Assembly (NCBI GenBank): GCA_022496805.1
Contig: CM040086.1
Coordinates: forward strand, 2,978,501-3,042,500
Length of the DNA: 64,000 nt
Direction of reading: 5' to 3'
DNA from: Pohlia nutans
Taxonomy: Eukaryota > Streptophyta > Bryopsida > Bryales > Mniaceae
The notes under the pieces were generated by a model. That model worked only from the letters and a program-made list of their open reading frames with translations. It ran no database searches and was not told where the DNA came from. The position numbers were made by a program, and so were the translations under genes. Below are positions 11,297 to 23,483 of the stretch, one piece after another; positions within the stretch are counted from its first letter, which is position 1; every line of letters begins with the position of its first letter.

Positions 11297-14200
11297 ATGG
11301 GGAAGAAGGGAACGTGGTTTAGCGCTGTGAAAAAAGCATTTCGTTCTCCTTCCAAGGACAAAGACAGAGACAAGGAGAAGGAGAAGGACATCATCAAAAA
11401 AGTTCCCGAATTTGTGAACCACGCTAGGGACTTTCCCCAAGTTGAGTTGCCAGTAAGTGTCGTCTCCTATAAGAACCTGTTCAAAATCAATACAAGTTCT
11501 TTAGTAAGTGCATTCGAATGTTGCCCTGGTATACTAATACATGATTTTGTTTCTTGCTGGCAGGTCAAACCCAAGAGCAGGAGGAGATGGAGCTTTGGTA
11601 AATCATTGCATCAACCGTCTTGCATCGAACCAAAAGCTTATGTCGCAGACAAAGTCGGTGAAGATTACAACACGCAGGAACTGCATCACCAGCGGGATCC
11701 CTTCAGGACGCCGGACATGTCTTTCGCCACCAGCTGCAGTACCACTCCAGTACACCACATGGTGGCTCACGTGTACTCTCGTGAAGACTTGGCAGCCATC
11801 AGAATACAATCAGCATTTCGAGCATACCTGGTATGCGGAAAACCATCCATTCTAGCACACTAAATTAGATCGTCCATGCTAACAATATATTTAAGGGCAG
11901 TATTTGGTTTCTGTTTCCATATGCCTTGGGCTTTTGAAAGCCATTGTCTCTTGAAGTAGTTCAGAATGCAGTACCCGACCTAATCTTACACTCTGCAGTT
12001 CCTTGCCTCAATATTCTCTCCTCATAAATTCAATGATTAGCACCAACGTGCTGACATGCTTGAGTTAACACGTCTTCCACTTGACCTATGGGAGGTTCTT
12101 TCACGACGAAATTAAAATGGAGTTCTCTTTACTTGAGGATAAGAGCATCCGCACCCATTTGAAGGGCCCTTGAACTTACACTCCCTCACCCTCAAACGCC
12201 CCTCAAACACCAAAAGTGCACATCAAATAGTCAATGGACCAATCACAAGTAGAATGTCGGATATAATCAACTAAACTTAGATCTGAATGGTCATTTGTTA
12301 ACACACTAGGATCGAGAGTCAAGAGGTATTTTTGAAGGGCCCTCCTCATTTTTCATCTAGTTATTGCGTGTGTCAGACTCTTGACAGGCATGGGTGCGGA
12401 TGCTCTAAGAGAAAGGCGTGTATCTCGAATATTGTGATACTATGAGCGTGCAGGAGCTCAATCAATTGGATCAAGCAGATAGTATGTAATCCAGAATCAT
12501 GTGATCCGGTTTTCGTCAACTGTAGCCTAAGTTATACTTGACTTTGGCTGCTGCAGGCACGTCGAGCATTGCGAGCTCTGAAAGGCTTAGTACGATTGCA
12601 AGCCTTAGTTCGAGGACACACAGTGCGTCGTCAAGCAACTATCACTCTCCGTTGTATGCAAGCATTGGTTCGCGTCCAGGCCCGCGTTCGTGCCCGGCGA
12701 GTTCGAATGTCCGACGATGGCCAAGCTGTGCAGAGGCAATTACTGGAACGAAGGCAACAGGATTCTCGTCCCGAAATATCTACGGTAAGTGACATTGTAT
12801 ATAAATTTTCCGGAGTCTCTGAAACATTTGTGACACTTGCCTTTAATTTGGCTGCAAATGGTGGCCACTCTCAAGGCCATGAAATTTAATCGCCTGGTGC
12901 TCAAAACATGAATGGCAGGACGGAGGGTGGGATGACAGCATTCAAACCCCAGAGGAGATTCAAGCGAAATTGCAGTTCAAACAAGAGGCCGCATTGAAAA
13001 GGGAACGAGCATTGGCGTACGCCTTCTCACATCAGGTATACATGTATGCCATTTAGTCAGATCTAGCATTCAAAATGATGTACTGACAGCTAGTATTCAC
13101 AATGATGTTCTGCCTTCTGTCATGATGCCTTCACCGCCGAGATTCTGTTCAATATTTTGAGCACTTCCAGTACATATCTTCAATGCCCAGATAGAAGTTC
13201 CTTCCCTGGGCTCTAAGGTCAATCTTTTGATGCTATCGTCTCTTGAACAATATTCATTTCCATTCAGAATCTGGAAGTAAGGCAACCAGGCCGAATTGTG
13301 CATGACCCTCTCCCAAAAGTGTTTTCTATAATTTCTCGCACAAAATGTTCATGATGTAAACATGAGAGCCTAGGATCGACACTTTGAAAATTTATAGCTT
13401 ACTCAGTGTTCAAAATATGTACATATCAAGATATATTGAAATAGTCAATTAATTGCAAGCCAATAAAAACTGAACAGAAATTGAGGCTGCAGTTCAAAAA
13501 TAATAGCCTGAACTGAACCATGCTCAAACACTCCTTAGGATGTTTTTAGGTGTACATACCTTATTGTGCGTGACCTTGAGACATATATGATGGGCACACG
13601 AACTTGTACTGACAGTTGTGGAAGGCGGCTCCACATATGAATCAGATGTCGCAGCTCAGGTACATCGACGGCAATGAGGCCGAGAAGCCTCATTGGGGAT
13701 GGAGCTGGTTGGAGCGATGGATGGCAGCGCGGCCCTGGGAGAATCGCGTCTTCGACAGCTCAGACTCCGTCTCTAAAGATGTCTTCGACAGCCACTCCGT
13801 CAGATTAAGCCCCGCAAACATGGATCCATCTACAGTCCAGAATAAGCAAGACCAGGCTCCACTCTTGAACAAGCCATCAACGTTGCACCGGAACCAGCAG
13901 CCAGGAGTACCTTCGAATATTTCTCAAACAAGAATGAGCCTGAGAATCAGCCAGGCTGAAACTCACTCTCGCAAGGCCACCCCTCCACGTGCAAACGGCC
14001 ACTACAGTCCTATGCAGAGAACAGACTCAACTCCTATAACCCCACCAGGCTCAGCCTACAAATCCAAGCCGATGCTCATCCGTTCAGCCAGTCCTCGCGC
14101 TAGCATTCGAAGAGAAGATATCGAAGAAGCTGGAAGCCAGGTCTCCACTACAGGCAAGTACTTTCAATCGTATTATATCACATGTGATCAACGTTCCTTG

Positions 14201-14730
14201 CTTTCAACTTCTTGCATGATACATTATTATAAACTTAGCCAGTGTCAGCTCTGAAATGGTCTTGTTAATGTCCGAGTACCTGTGCAGGGTACAGCAGCTG
14301 TTGCCAGCCCGGGCCCACGACGCCTTCTGGTGGGCGAGCTCCGTATGGGATTCGCCATAGCCACGCAGGTTCTGTGAGGAGCCGTGACGACGAAGGCTTG
14401 GCAAGCTCGCCTTCGGTGCCCAACTACATGCAAGCAACGCAGTCTGCCAAAGCCAAAGCGCGCTCTCACAGCACACCCAGGCAACGGCCCGGGACGCCAG
14501 AGAGGGACAACTCTTGGACGTCGAAGAAGCGGTTTTCTTTGCCCATCTCGCCTGAGAATGTGATCGGGAACTCAGGGCCCATTGGCCTGCAGCGGCCTTC
14601 ATCTGGTGCTCCACGCAGCCCCAGCCTCCGCCTCGACCAGCGATCTGTGTCTTCCCTCGGCAGCTGTCAGGGTGATGCCACCCCGCCCACTTCTGAAGTC
14701 TCAGGCCTGAGATCCGCTCTGTACAGATAG
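11297..14730 (+). CDS. IQD: IQ67-domain (IQD) calmodulin-binding protein
   Basis: Six exons join in frame: 11297-11452, 11564-11830, 12557-12784, 12919-13035, 13616-14153, 14288-14730, giving 582 residues. The N-terminus [15 protein letters not shown] is typical of the family. The IQ67 region (about residues 126-192) includes [13 protein letters not shown] and [13 protein letters not shown], followed by [18 protein letters not shown]. It is split by a phase-0 intron at the position conserved in IQD genes. A later motif ([12 protein letters not shown]) and the C-terminal DUF4005-type block ([18 protein letters not shown], about residues 480-497) also match. IQD proteins are calmodulin-binding scaffolds that link to microtubules, the plasma membrane or the nucleus. 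They have IQ, 1-5-10 and 1-8-14 motifs and basic Ser/Pro-rich tails. The last intron (14154-14287) begins GCAAGT; phase supports GC-AG splicing there. Intron 2 contains a MITE. Confidence 0.93.
12143..12405. mobile_element. PIF/Harbinger-like MITE in IQD intron 2
   Basis: Ends GAGCATCCGCACCCAT and its inverted copy ATGGGTGCGGATGCTC, flanked by TAA on both sides (12140-12142, 12406-12408). The same TIR bounds the 43597-44086 element. It lies wholly inside the intron 11831-12556 and leaves the splice sites intact. Confidence 0.85.
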
Positions 14731-15324
14731 CCAGTATAAGATTACCCTCTCCAAATGTTTCCCAGATGCCCAAGCTATAAATAGAGAATCCAATTTGGAA
14801 GCTAGTTTTAGGAACTTCAAAACATATCTCTATCACTCAAAATTGGAGTGTACATGATTTCTTTTTTTAATTGGTACATAAAGTTTCTTTCCTTGAAGCT
14901 TTCCAAGTGATTCATATCAACTCTTATTGATGTGAAAGCTTCTATTTGGGTTCTTCGGGGTATGTAATTGTGATATTTATGTTTGCAAACATAAGACAAC
15001 TATGTAAAATGAACTCTTACATTGTTTTGAGTGAGAAGTGACGCCTTTGCTAGTAGTGTCGATTTCATGTCCTTGTGACATCTTCAGCTAACACTAATGG
15101 ATATTCACAAAAGTAATGAAAGCTGACAACAGTCACAACATTATGTGGATTAATAGCTTCTACAGCAATTGCTCCCATCTTTTTCCTAGGTTTTACATCT
15201 TAGGACAACATAACTTGTTTTGGATGCAAGAAACTATTTCTTTCGCTTGATCGTTGTCTTTATAGTAGTTACTTTCAATCAACTTCCATAAAGCACAGTT
15301 AGATATGGAAGTTTTTAGTAGCTA
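14731..15324. other. 3' flank of the IQD gene
   Basis: AT-rich. A polyadenylation-like ATAAATAGAG lies about 50 bp after the stop codon. Nothing else is recognised. Confidence 0.4.
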
Positions 15325-15465
15325 TTACAACAACATTAACAACATTAGTAGTTAAAACAACAACTTTAACAACATTATCAACATTAGTAATTAAAACAAC
15401 AACATTAACAACATGAACAACATTAGTAGCTAAAACAACAACATTAACAACATTGAAGTCAACCC
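15325..15465. repeat. AACAACATTA-type minisatellite
   Basis: Repeated phrases ACAACATTAACAACATTAGT and AGTTAAAACAAC, about four imperfect units. In reverse it encodes a Val/Asn-rich low-complexity frame that is not a credible gene. Confidence 0.8.
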
Positions 15466-15489
15466 AAAATATGTTGAACATTGCTACAT

Positions 15490-15670
15490 GAAAATCGGGA
15501 AATGGCAAGAGATAGAATACACCCGAGAATACACCACCGTCCAATCATAATTGCAAACTGGGAGATGACAGGAGGTGGCATGCATACACCACTCCACAAC
15601 CACGATTGCAAATTGGGAAATGGCGGGAGGTGGAATACACCACTGCCTAGCTATGATTGGAAATTAGAAA
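15490..15670. repeat. Imperfect tandem array, about 56-bp unit
   Basis: Three to four units containing GGGAAATGG, GGAGGTGGAATACACCAC and ATTGCAAATTGG. The same unit appears in the loop of the adjacent large hairpin, so array and hairpin share an origin. Confidence 0.7.
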
Positions 15671-15676
15671 ATGGTG

Positions 15677-16039
15677 AGCAACGACAACATCTACTTCTCA
15701 GAACACCGGCGCGGCAAATGTACTCAGCCCCTTCTTGAAGAATTTAATTTGTTCACTTTCGTTCATCTTAATGCACTTTCATCCAGACACGCAAAGAACA
15801 TTTTGTCTTGCAATCGTGGCTAATGGTGGTGTCTTCTGTCATTTCTGAGGTGGAATACACCATTGCCTAGCCAAAAAATGACAGAATTCACCACCCCCTA
15901 GCCACAATTGCAAGACAAAACGTTCTTTGCGTATCTGGATGAAAGTGCATTAAGATGAGCGAAAGTGAACAAATTCTTCAAGAAGGGGCTGAGTATATTG
16001 CCTGCGCCAGTGTTCTGAGAAGCAGATGCTGTCATTGCT
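15677..16039. repeat. Large inverted repeat (about 155-168 bp arms, about 41 bp loop)
   Basis: The left arm (15677-15844) and right arm (15886-16039) are reverse complements with few mismatches and a short extra stretch in the left arm. Shared landmarks are CTTCTCAGAACAC, CAGCCCCTTCTTGAAGAA, CATCTTAATGCACTTTCATC and TTTTGTCTTGCAA. If transcribed it would form a long hairpin RNA. A 72-codon frame starting at 15955 lies in the right arm and is probably incidental. Confidence 0.85.
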
Positions 16040-17030
16040 CAATCTGCAGGAGGATATCAATGGTGTGTGACGAGCTCTCAGACGAGCTCCTGCTTTTTCA
16101 TGACTTCACTACTACAAACAAGGACAATAATCGTGTCATAGGTAAAAAAGTTCTAGACTCCATTTCTTCTTGATTGTTAACCTCTCTGCAATCATATGTA
16201 TCTAAAAGACTAATTAGATAAACATTGAGAGAATTTTTTTATGATAACCATCTAGTTAAACCTAGAGAACTCAAAAGTTAATTATACAAAGTATTTTTAA
16301 CCTCAATGAAATTTATGTGACACTTAGCTTACAATCACGTGTGATTTATTATTAATTTATAAATTTTATACCTTACTTAATTATCAATTAGAGTGATTGT
16401 GTGCTGTAGGTCCATGTGTTCTCCGTGATTAAGTTATGTTTTTAAATTTTATGTTATGTTTTTTTTTAATAATTTATTCATTACATACATATACATATAT
16501 TTATTGATTTGTAAATTTTTGATCATTTATGTGTATATCACAAGACTAAATTTTGTAAAACCACAAGATTGAATTTTCTAAAATAAAATTTATTATAATT
16601 TATCCATACCAGATATTTTCAAGAAGTACAAGTGCTAAATTTATTTTTAAAAATTAATTAAATATTTGACAACCTATGGCCAAATCCAATTGTAACAAAC
16701 CTACCACATGTTTGCCACCAACTCTCACAGAAGTGCAACTTGTCCTTGATGTGAATATTGGTTGTAAAAGAAATCAGAGGAACTCGAGAAGCTCAATTAA
16801 CAAATAACTTAAAATAAACTGAAATGGCAGAGAAGGATCGACACCTATTGCAGGGGAGACTAAATACTTCACAATACTAACAATCAAAGAAAATATGAGT
16901 TCAAAAAACTCAATATATATAATATAATAACTATAAACAAACAAGGACCAAATAAAATTTTCTCAAGCTCAACCAATCAATCATAGAAAAGAGATCACAT
17001 AAGAAGTGTCTCTACCTTCACCCCCTAGCC
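16040..17030. other. Intergenic, nothing recognised
   Basis: Very AT-rich, stops in all frames, no repeat ends that I could pair. Confidence 0.4.
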
Positions 17031-17040
17031 TTATATACTA
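17030..17040 (+). promoter_or_regulatory. TATA-like box upstream of the 156-codon ORF
   Basis: CCTTATATACTA lies about 30 bp upstream of the ATG at 17067. The spacing would leave almost no 5' leader, so it may not be the true core promoter. Confidence 0.3.
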
Positions 17041-17066
17041 GTTTCTTTCGTAGGAAACACAAGGCA

Positions 17067-17537
17067 ATGGTTCTTCCCAAGAAGAGAGTAGAGGACACGA
17101 TTCCTTCACCATCAAGTGAAGTAGCGACTCCTGAAATGCTGAGAGGTGAGCATCGAGGGGAGCATGGAGGGTACCTCAGCATGGGGAATGATATGGCCCA
17201 GTCAGGTGGAGTGTCAGGTGTGCTTGAAGTCGAAGCTAAGAAGGTCCTTGATTTAGAGGAGGAGCCTGTACAGGCTTGTTATGAACCGGGAGTTCAACAT
17301 GATTTGGAAGAGAAGGAAAAGATGGAAGAGGAGGAAGAGGAATTGACACCCTTGAACATAGAAAGTAGGTTTGGGTTTTCCATCTATGAAGAACCCAAAT
17401 GTGAAGAACCTATTCGGGTAAAGAGAAAAGGAAGTTCGATGAGGAATACAGGGCTAAGTTGTGGGATTATGGGCAAAATGAGAAGGAGAAAGGAGCAGAG
17501 AATATTAGCTGACCAGGATTCTTTCCTAAAGGAGTGA
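17067..17537 (+). CDS. Hypothetical acidic 156-residue protein
   Basis: Single uninterrupted frame from ATG to TGA, one of the longest intronless frames in the intergenic part of the window. The product is strongly acidic in its middle (a LEEKEKMEEEEEE tract near residues 88-100), with a Gly/Met-rich stretch (GEHRGEHGGYLSMG) before it and a basic tail (GKMRRRKEQR). No known domain or signal peptide is seen. Higher GC than the flanks and a TATA-like box upstream favour a real gene or a captured fragment. It could equally be the remnant of a retroelement accessory frame. Function unknown. Confidence 0.35.
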   Translation: MVLPKKRVEDTIPSPSSEVATPEMLRGEHRGEHGGYLSMGNDMAQSGGVSGVLEVEAKKVLDLEEEPVQACYEPGVQHDLEEKEKMEEEEEELTPLNIESRFGFSIYEEPKCEEPIRVKRKGSSMRNTGLSCGIMGKMRRRKEQRILADQDSFLKE

Positions 17538-18900
17538 GCAGGAAGGAAAGAAATTTGGTGATTAGCCTTTACAAAAGGATGAATGTTAGTTCAATTGCAT
17601 TTTAACTTGTTCATGTTTTGGCTTTTCTCAGGTTATTTAGGGGCGTTGTACACACTGCCCCCTGTCATAGGGTTGGTGTTTCTATCTATCTATCTATCTA
17701 GTAGTTCCTTTTCCAAAGGAACTAGAGTTTACTTCTAGTCTTTTTATTTTTTATTCCAAACTTAGATATAAGTCATAGATCTTTCTATCCTTTACTCCTA
17801 TATCTGGAGTAGTCTTATCTCTTTACCATCTAAATACGTTAATTCCAATGCACCTCGTTAACTCCAATGCACCTCATTAAATATAGAATAGTCTAATTTT
17901 AGTGCACCTCATCAGTTGAGTTGTCTAACTCTTGTACACATGTTCTCAATTTTAGGGTGGTCTAACTCCAGTGCACTATCTTCAACTAGGAATTGTTTAG
18001 CTCCTCTCATCCTCTGCTTACACACTGCCACATGTAATTAGAAGATTCATTCATCCATCAAATATCTATAGTTACTTTACACCAATCATGTACTACAATA
18101 ATTTATTTTTAAAAATGAGTATTTTTTTTTTGATTATTTTGTAATCATCTATACGCACATCACAAGACTAAAACTTGTAAAATCATAAGATCAAGTTTTT
18201 TAAATAATATGTTTTTTATTTTAAAAATATTATATCCTTAATTTAATTTAGTTTTTTGGTGACAAAATTCAATTTTGAAATCTATAACTTCTACATTGTA
18301 GGTCCGAAACAATTTTGGTACATCTCTTATTGTTGAGAGCTTTTTGTTAATACCAAGAACGTGACCAATAGCCATATTGGTCTGGGAGATTCAAATCTAC
18401 CGTACGTTCTCACCAATGCTTGGATGAAAGTCATTCAATTATTTGAAGATACTTCACTAAGTTGTTGTCCTATCTACTAGTTGGATTTAGTCATACTTGA
18501 GAAAATATTTTTCTAAAATTACAAATGTAAAAGTATGTCAAGTTGTTGACCGAACCAAAATTGAATTAACTATAGTTCAAAAGTGACCTTGCAAAAATTT
18601 CAAAGAATCATCTCATTTAAGAGTATCTCATTTCAAACTTATTCCAACAAATTTTACTCAAAAGATATTAAATTTTTGTTTGTAATCGAATTTAGAAGGA
18701 ATTTTTAATTTTAACTTTCAAAATTGATAATCAAATATTGGTGATAGTGTTAGTGAATCAAACCGTACGAATGGAATCTAAAATTCAAAATCTAAAACTT
18801 TCATTTGTATGTCAATTGAAGAATATTCTTCTAAATAGTACTTTAAGATGATTTTTCTCAATTTGTCAATTCCACGCATACCCACGCACACTATCGAGAG
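17538..18900. other. Intergenic with dispersed repeats
   Basis: Contains a CTAT microsatellite at about 17679-17702. A segment at about 18250-18360 (ATAACTTCTACATTGTAGGT) is related to 42940-43030. A segment at about 18600-18860 (ATTGGTGATAG, GGAATCTAAAATTCAAAATC) is related in inverted orientation to 39880-40100. These are old transposon pieces; the ends are not resolved here. Confidence 0.5.
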
Positions 18901-19293
18901 TGCCATTGAGGACCGGTCTTAATACCCGCCCACCTCCAGGTAACTTATCGAGCCCTCAGGATAGGAAACATGGAAACATACCTGGCTCAAGCAGTGACAA
19001 GAGATGAGGGTGGATCAGTCTCGACGGCAACAATTCGAAGTCTGCTAGATGAGGACTCACCCGATTGCACTTCAGACTGCAACAAAGACGAAGGAGATTC
19101 CACCATTTCTCGCTTGCAACTGGAGTTCCTGTTGATCTTTCGAGGTGATTACACCCTCCCCCAAATTTCATGCAGTTTTCGTGAAGGAACGCCGTGGCGA
19201 GGCCACCATGCGCTCTGCAGGGGACTTTGATCGCTTTTGATAGTCAGGTTTGAGTTCGACATTGGACGCAGAGGTTCCGAGGTCAAAACTTCG

Positions 19294-22200
19294 ATGGCGG
19301 CTTCCAGGTGCGTGGGGTTTGCATTGCCGGTGCAGACAGGATGGCGCAGGAAGACTGAGCTGCAAGTGAGGAGAGCGTTGGTCTTGAAATTAGGGTTAGG
19401 GCGCCATGTCAGGCCGTGGCCAGCAAGTAAGACCCTGCGTACAAGAAGAGTGCTTCCAAGAGCAAAATCCGAGAAGTATGGCGTCGTTGCTGAATCTTCG
19501 AGTAGCGGGAGAGGGGAGAAAAAAGATCAGGTGAGGCCCCTTCCTGGCTTAAATTGTTTTATGCAGGTGCAAGGATTTTAAATGGCATAAACCTTGCTCG
19601 TTTCTTTGCAATTTTCCGCTTGCTTTTGCAGACTGACCAACTCATGTTAGGCTAGGGTTTAGGGTTTAAATCACAATAGACTATTTAACTTCCAACTAAC
19701 TAGCCAATGGGCCTTAACACCGCAGACAGCTAATTGGCGTTACTTGGTTGGTTAATAGCTAATCAGCATGTTCCCTGCTTGGTATACGACACGAGCCTTA
19801 AACCCTGAGGTTTATGGTGGAGATCATCGATTATTATGATTAATGAACATTTGAATGGGCATAGCAATTCAAGGAATGGAATTAAATTCCATTTTTCAGG
19901 ACTTTTCTCTCATGACGTTGGAATATAATTCTTCGCCGTGCAGGTGAAATTTGCAATTGATGAGGAAGGCGATGACGATGATCCCATACCACCGGTATCA
20001 CGGTTGAAGCCATTAGCTGGATTCGTTCTGGACAAGGTGTGTCAATAAATTTGAAATATGTTTGTCAATGTAATATACATAGTTGCATCATCTTACGTGT
20101 CATTTTACTGTCAGAAGAGAATTGGGGTTACTGCTTGAAAAATTAGACTCATGATGAATATTTTACTATGGATTGAGTGTGTATAATTGTCCAGACTTAT
20201 TCCAGCACTTTCATATACCATTACACCTCTTCTTTTATTAATACGTTGAGCAAATAGTGGAGTATCGGCTAGTGAAGTAGTAGTAAACTTTATGTTTAGT
20301 GATGGATTTTTTCTTGCAGGCTTAAGTTGTTTTAGACCAGATTCTTTTCTTCAAGTCCCATGCATTTTTCTTGCTGGGGATTCTGGTCTCTATTAGTCTT
20401 GTGAAAACGTGGTATAGAAACTGTTTGTCGATTTTGAGAAGTTAGGAGAGGATTGACTTGAGAGTTTTCCGCAGGCTCAGCGAGCAGCGAAAAATGAAAA
20501 TTTGAAGGTGGAAGAGATCACCCAAAGGTTGGGTATAGACGAGCCTCTATCGCATTACGTGGCGAAGAAAGGCAAGGAGATAAGGTCGGAGATGGTGGGC
20601 ACTGCTGAATCTGTGTACAGCAGTGTAGTAGCGATATCTAGTCGGCCTGTGGTGAAGCGAAGTATCATCGGGTTTCTCTTGTTCTACGCTTTCTCTGTCG
20701 TGTGGGCTGCACGTATTTTGCTCTTTGATAAGAAGTCTGAAGAGGCCAGAGAGCGGTTTGGGCGGGAGCTTCGACTTCAGAAGCTGAGAGAAGGAGCTGA
20801 ATCGGCTCCTACCGCAAGAGCCTCTCTTGACTACACAGAAATCAAAGTGAATGGTCGAAAAGTACCCTCAGCCAAGGATGGGGAGTTTCTAGACAAGGTG
20901 CGAAAAATTCAGGAAATGGCCCGTGCAGTTCGTGTCGCCGAGCAGGAAGTGTTCTCTCCATCCGAGAGCGGATTTGTGAGCATCTCAGGGAAGGGCCCAA
21001 TTCCAGAGTCGGAGAAGCAGCAGTCCTCAGTCCCTACCAACAGGAAAGATTTGCAGAAGAAAAAGAAGCAGAGGAAGCAGATGCCCCTTGAAAACCAGGA
21101 TGGGCTGGTTGGTTTGGAAAACAAGGTTTCTGCAAAAGTTGATGGTGTTGCAGGCAATGGGCACGCCAAGCTTGTGCATGACCCTGAACCCTCTGTAAAG
21201 TCTGAGTCCTCGATACCGGTCGTTGTGACTCCATCAGCAATTGAGGCTGAAGCTATCAAGAACGTGGATACTTTAGAAAGCCAGGTTTCTGCAATTGATG
21301 CTTCAGACTCCATTGCAGCTCGGAATAGTGATGCACAGCTTCCACTCAAAGGTGATGTGGTGCCATCTTTGAACGGTAATAGTAAGCCCTACCCTTCCCC
21401 ACTGAATGGATCTGCCAAAGTCTTCACAGATGGAAAGCCAACACCATCAACTTCGCGCGAGACCAAGATGCCAAGTAATGGCAATGCAACTGTTAGTTCC
21501 AACGGTGCAGCAAGACCAGTGCCCCTTATCAGCAGTCAGCCGCAGAAGTTTAAATCTATGCGTGTTATCACATCCCCAGAGGAAGCTCGAGCTAGAATTG
21601 CTGCTAGAAAAGCCAAGGATGGGAGTTCTTCTGCGAAAATAAGCTCTGCGAGACCGAAGTTTCCTAGGATAAACGTTCCAGCTGTGGAGTCGGTAGCAAG
21701 CGATTTGGGAACTGGTTCACAACCAATAGATCAAGCCGAGTCCAAGGATAGTGTTAGTGCAGCGGATAGTCAATCCTTTAAGGAGAAAAACGTGGATTCA
21801 AAGCCCTCGTCCTCAAAGCAGGAGAAGAAACAAGAGCCGAAGTCTGCCGAGCAGGAGGAAGAAGAGGCGTGGATGGGAGACGAAGTGTTGCGAAACATTG
21901 TGCTGAAAGTTCGTGACAACGAGGAGGCCGGTCTCGAGAGTTTTCATGGTATGGACTCAGAGCAGGAGCAGAAGTTCTTCAAAGGGCTTGAACGCAAATT
22001 TGAGCGTGAAGGAGAAGCAGTGAAGAACTGGATTCAGGATCGTGTGGAGAATCTAGACTATGGGATAGGTGGTGTGGGAGTGGATGATCCTCCGGAAAGC
22101 TTTTTGGGCAGATGGAAAGAGCCAGACAGCCCAGAAAGAGCCAAGAGGTTTGCCAAGTTTGAAGAGGACCGCAAACGAATTCTTGAGAAGCAAATGGGCA

Positions 22201-23483
22201 TATCATCAACGCCTTCTCAAACAACGGACCGCTCGTCTAGTGCATCAACGTCGTCATCGTCAAGCCCTGCTTCAAAACCTTCTCCAGCAGACCGTCCTTC
22301 TAGTGCATCAACATCTTCTCCAACGCCTGATTCTAAGACCAGCTCCAAGGACATAACCAAGAAGGATGAAGCCAAGGAGAGATTGCAGTCGAATGGGAAT
22401 GCATCGGGTAGCAAGACGGTTGTCACGAGCACAGGTAAAGCAGTGAAAATGTTTTGTGCAAATTTTAGCCAAGTGGCTACAAAAAATAATTGATGCTAAT
22501 TTTTACTCATTTTTGAGGGAATCAGCCACTACTTTTTAGCCAAATGGCTTCTCCCAATATGGTGAAACTAGTCAATTTTATACTGTATATAGTAATTTGA
22601 TATAAGGAATCTAGAATATGTTGCCAAAATCGGCTATCAAATCTTCTCATTAATGGCAATTTTGCTAAAGAGGCTGAAATTCCTCACCTTTACTGCAGGT
22701 AAACAAGCCAAGCCTGCTCCACGACAATGGCAACACACGAAGAAGTGGGCGCAAGAGCTGCAACGGAAGTACGATCTAGAAACTGACGCAGAGCAGCGTG
22801 GAATCATGGAAGAGGTGGGTCAGGACCTGGACAGATGGATCACAGAGGATGAAATTGAGGAGGCCAGTCGGTTGTTGTCGCAAGGTTTACCAGGGGAGCA
22901 AGAGTACGTCAAAATGCATTATGAAAAGACCAGGGAGAAAATCAGGAAGCAGCATGAGATGTTTGGATCGGAAGGAATGCTCAACAAGTACGGGGAGTAT
23001 AAGGAGACAAAGAAGGAGCCAGAGCTATGGTGGTTAGATCTGCCGTATGTGTTGTGCATTGGGCTCACCACCTCTTCAGAGGATGGTGATAGTAATGCAG
23101 GTTTCTATTCTTTAGATATGACTCCGGACTTCGCAGGGATGTTAGAAGGCCCTTCGCCTACGCACAATCACACCGTAGCTTTCCAAGACCAAAAAGATGC
23201 TCTCAACTTCTGTGCGTTGTTACTCTCGGAGCGATACTCGGCAGACGTCATTCCCATAGCTCCCAAGGATCTGTACCAGGACGCCAAGCAGGAGGGATTC
23301 AAAGTCACTGTGATCAAGAAAGGGCAGCTGGGACTTGTGCCTGGGCAAGCCTTGGATGATGTGGAGCAAAGGTTGATTGAAATTGGAAGCTCTATTTACT
23401 GGGAGGAGCTAGAACGGGCACGCTCCATTGACATCGATGCAGTTCTCGATGAAGGCTTGGGTTATGGCAGACCATCTCGTTGA
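19294..23483 (+). CDS. EMB1703-like: EMB1703-like plastid protein with one membrane segment
   Basis: Four exons join in frame: 19294-19530, 19944-20036, 20475-22434, 22699-23483, giving 1024 residues. The N-terminus (MAASRCVGFALPVQTGWRRK) is Ser/Arg-rich and acid-poor, like a chloroplast transit peptide. A hydrophobic segment (RSIIGFLLFYAFSVVWAARI, about residues 172-193) is the only clear membrane span. A long low-complexity Ser/Lys/Glu-rich middle follows. The conserved C-terminus has KKWAQELQRKYDLETDAEQR, LDRWITEDEIEEA and ELWWLDLPYVLC, then FYSLDM, and resembles Arabidopsis EMBRYO DEFECTIVE 1703. That family is needed for embryo and plastid development; its biochemical role is not established. 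The start is the ATG giving the transit-like N-terminus. Telo-box motifs lie in intron 1. Confidence 0.85.
19653..19667 (+). promoter_or_regulatory. Telo-box motifs in intron 1 of the EMB1703-like gene
   Basis: TAGGGTTTAGGGTTT is two overlapping telo-boxes (AAACCCTA on the other strand). In plants these motifs near the 5' end of genes are linked to expression in dividing cells. A related TTAGGGTTAGGG occurs in exon 1. Confidence 0.5.

Noticed and set aside
15299..15544. Val/Asn-repeat frame (NVVNVVVLTTN)
   Set aside because: Direct translation of a minisatellite; no start context or domain.
18970..19230. 86-codon frame just upstream of the EMB1703-like start
   Set aside because: It is probably 5' leader or promoter; the frame does not join the downstream exons and shows no homology.
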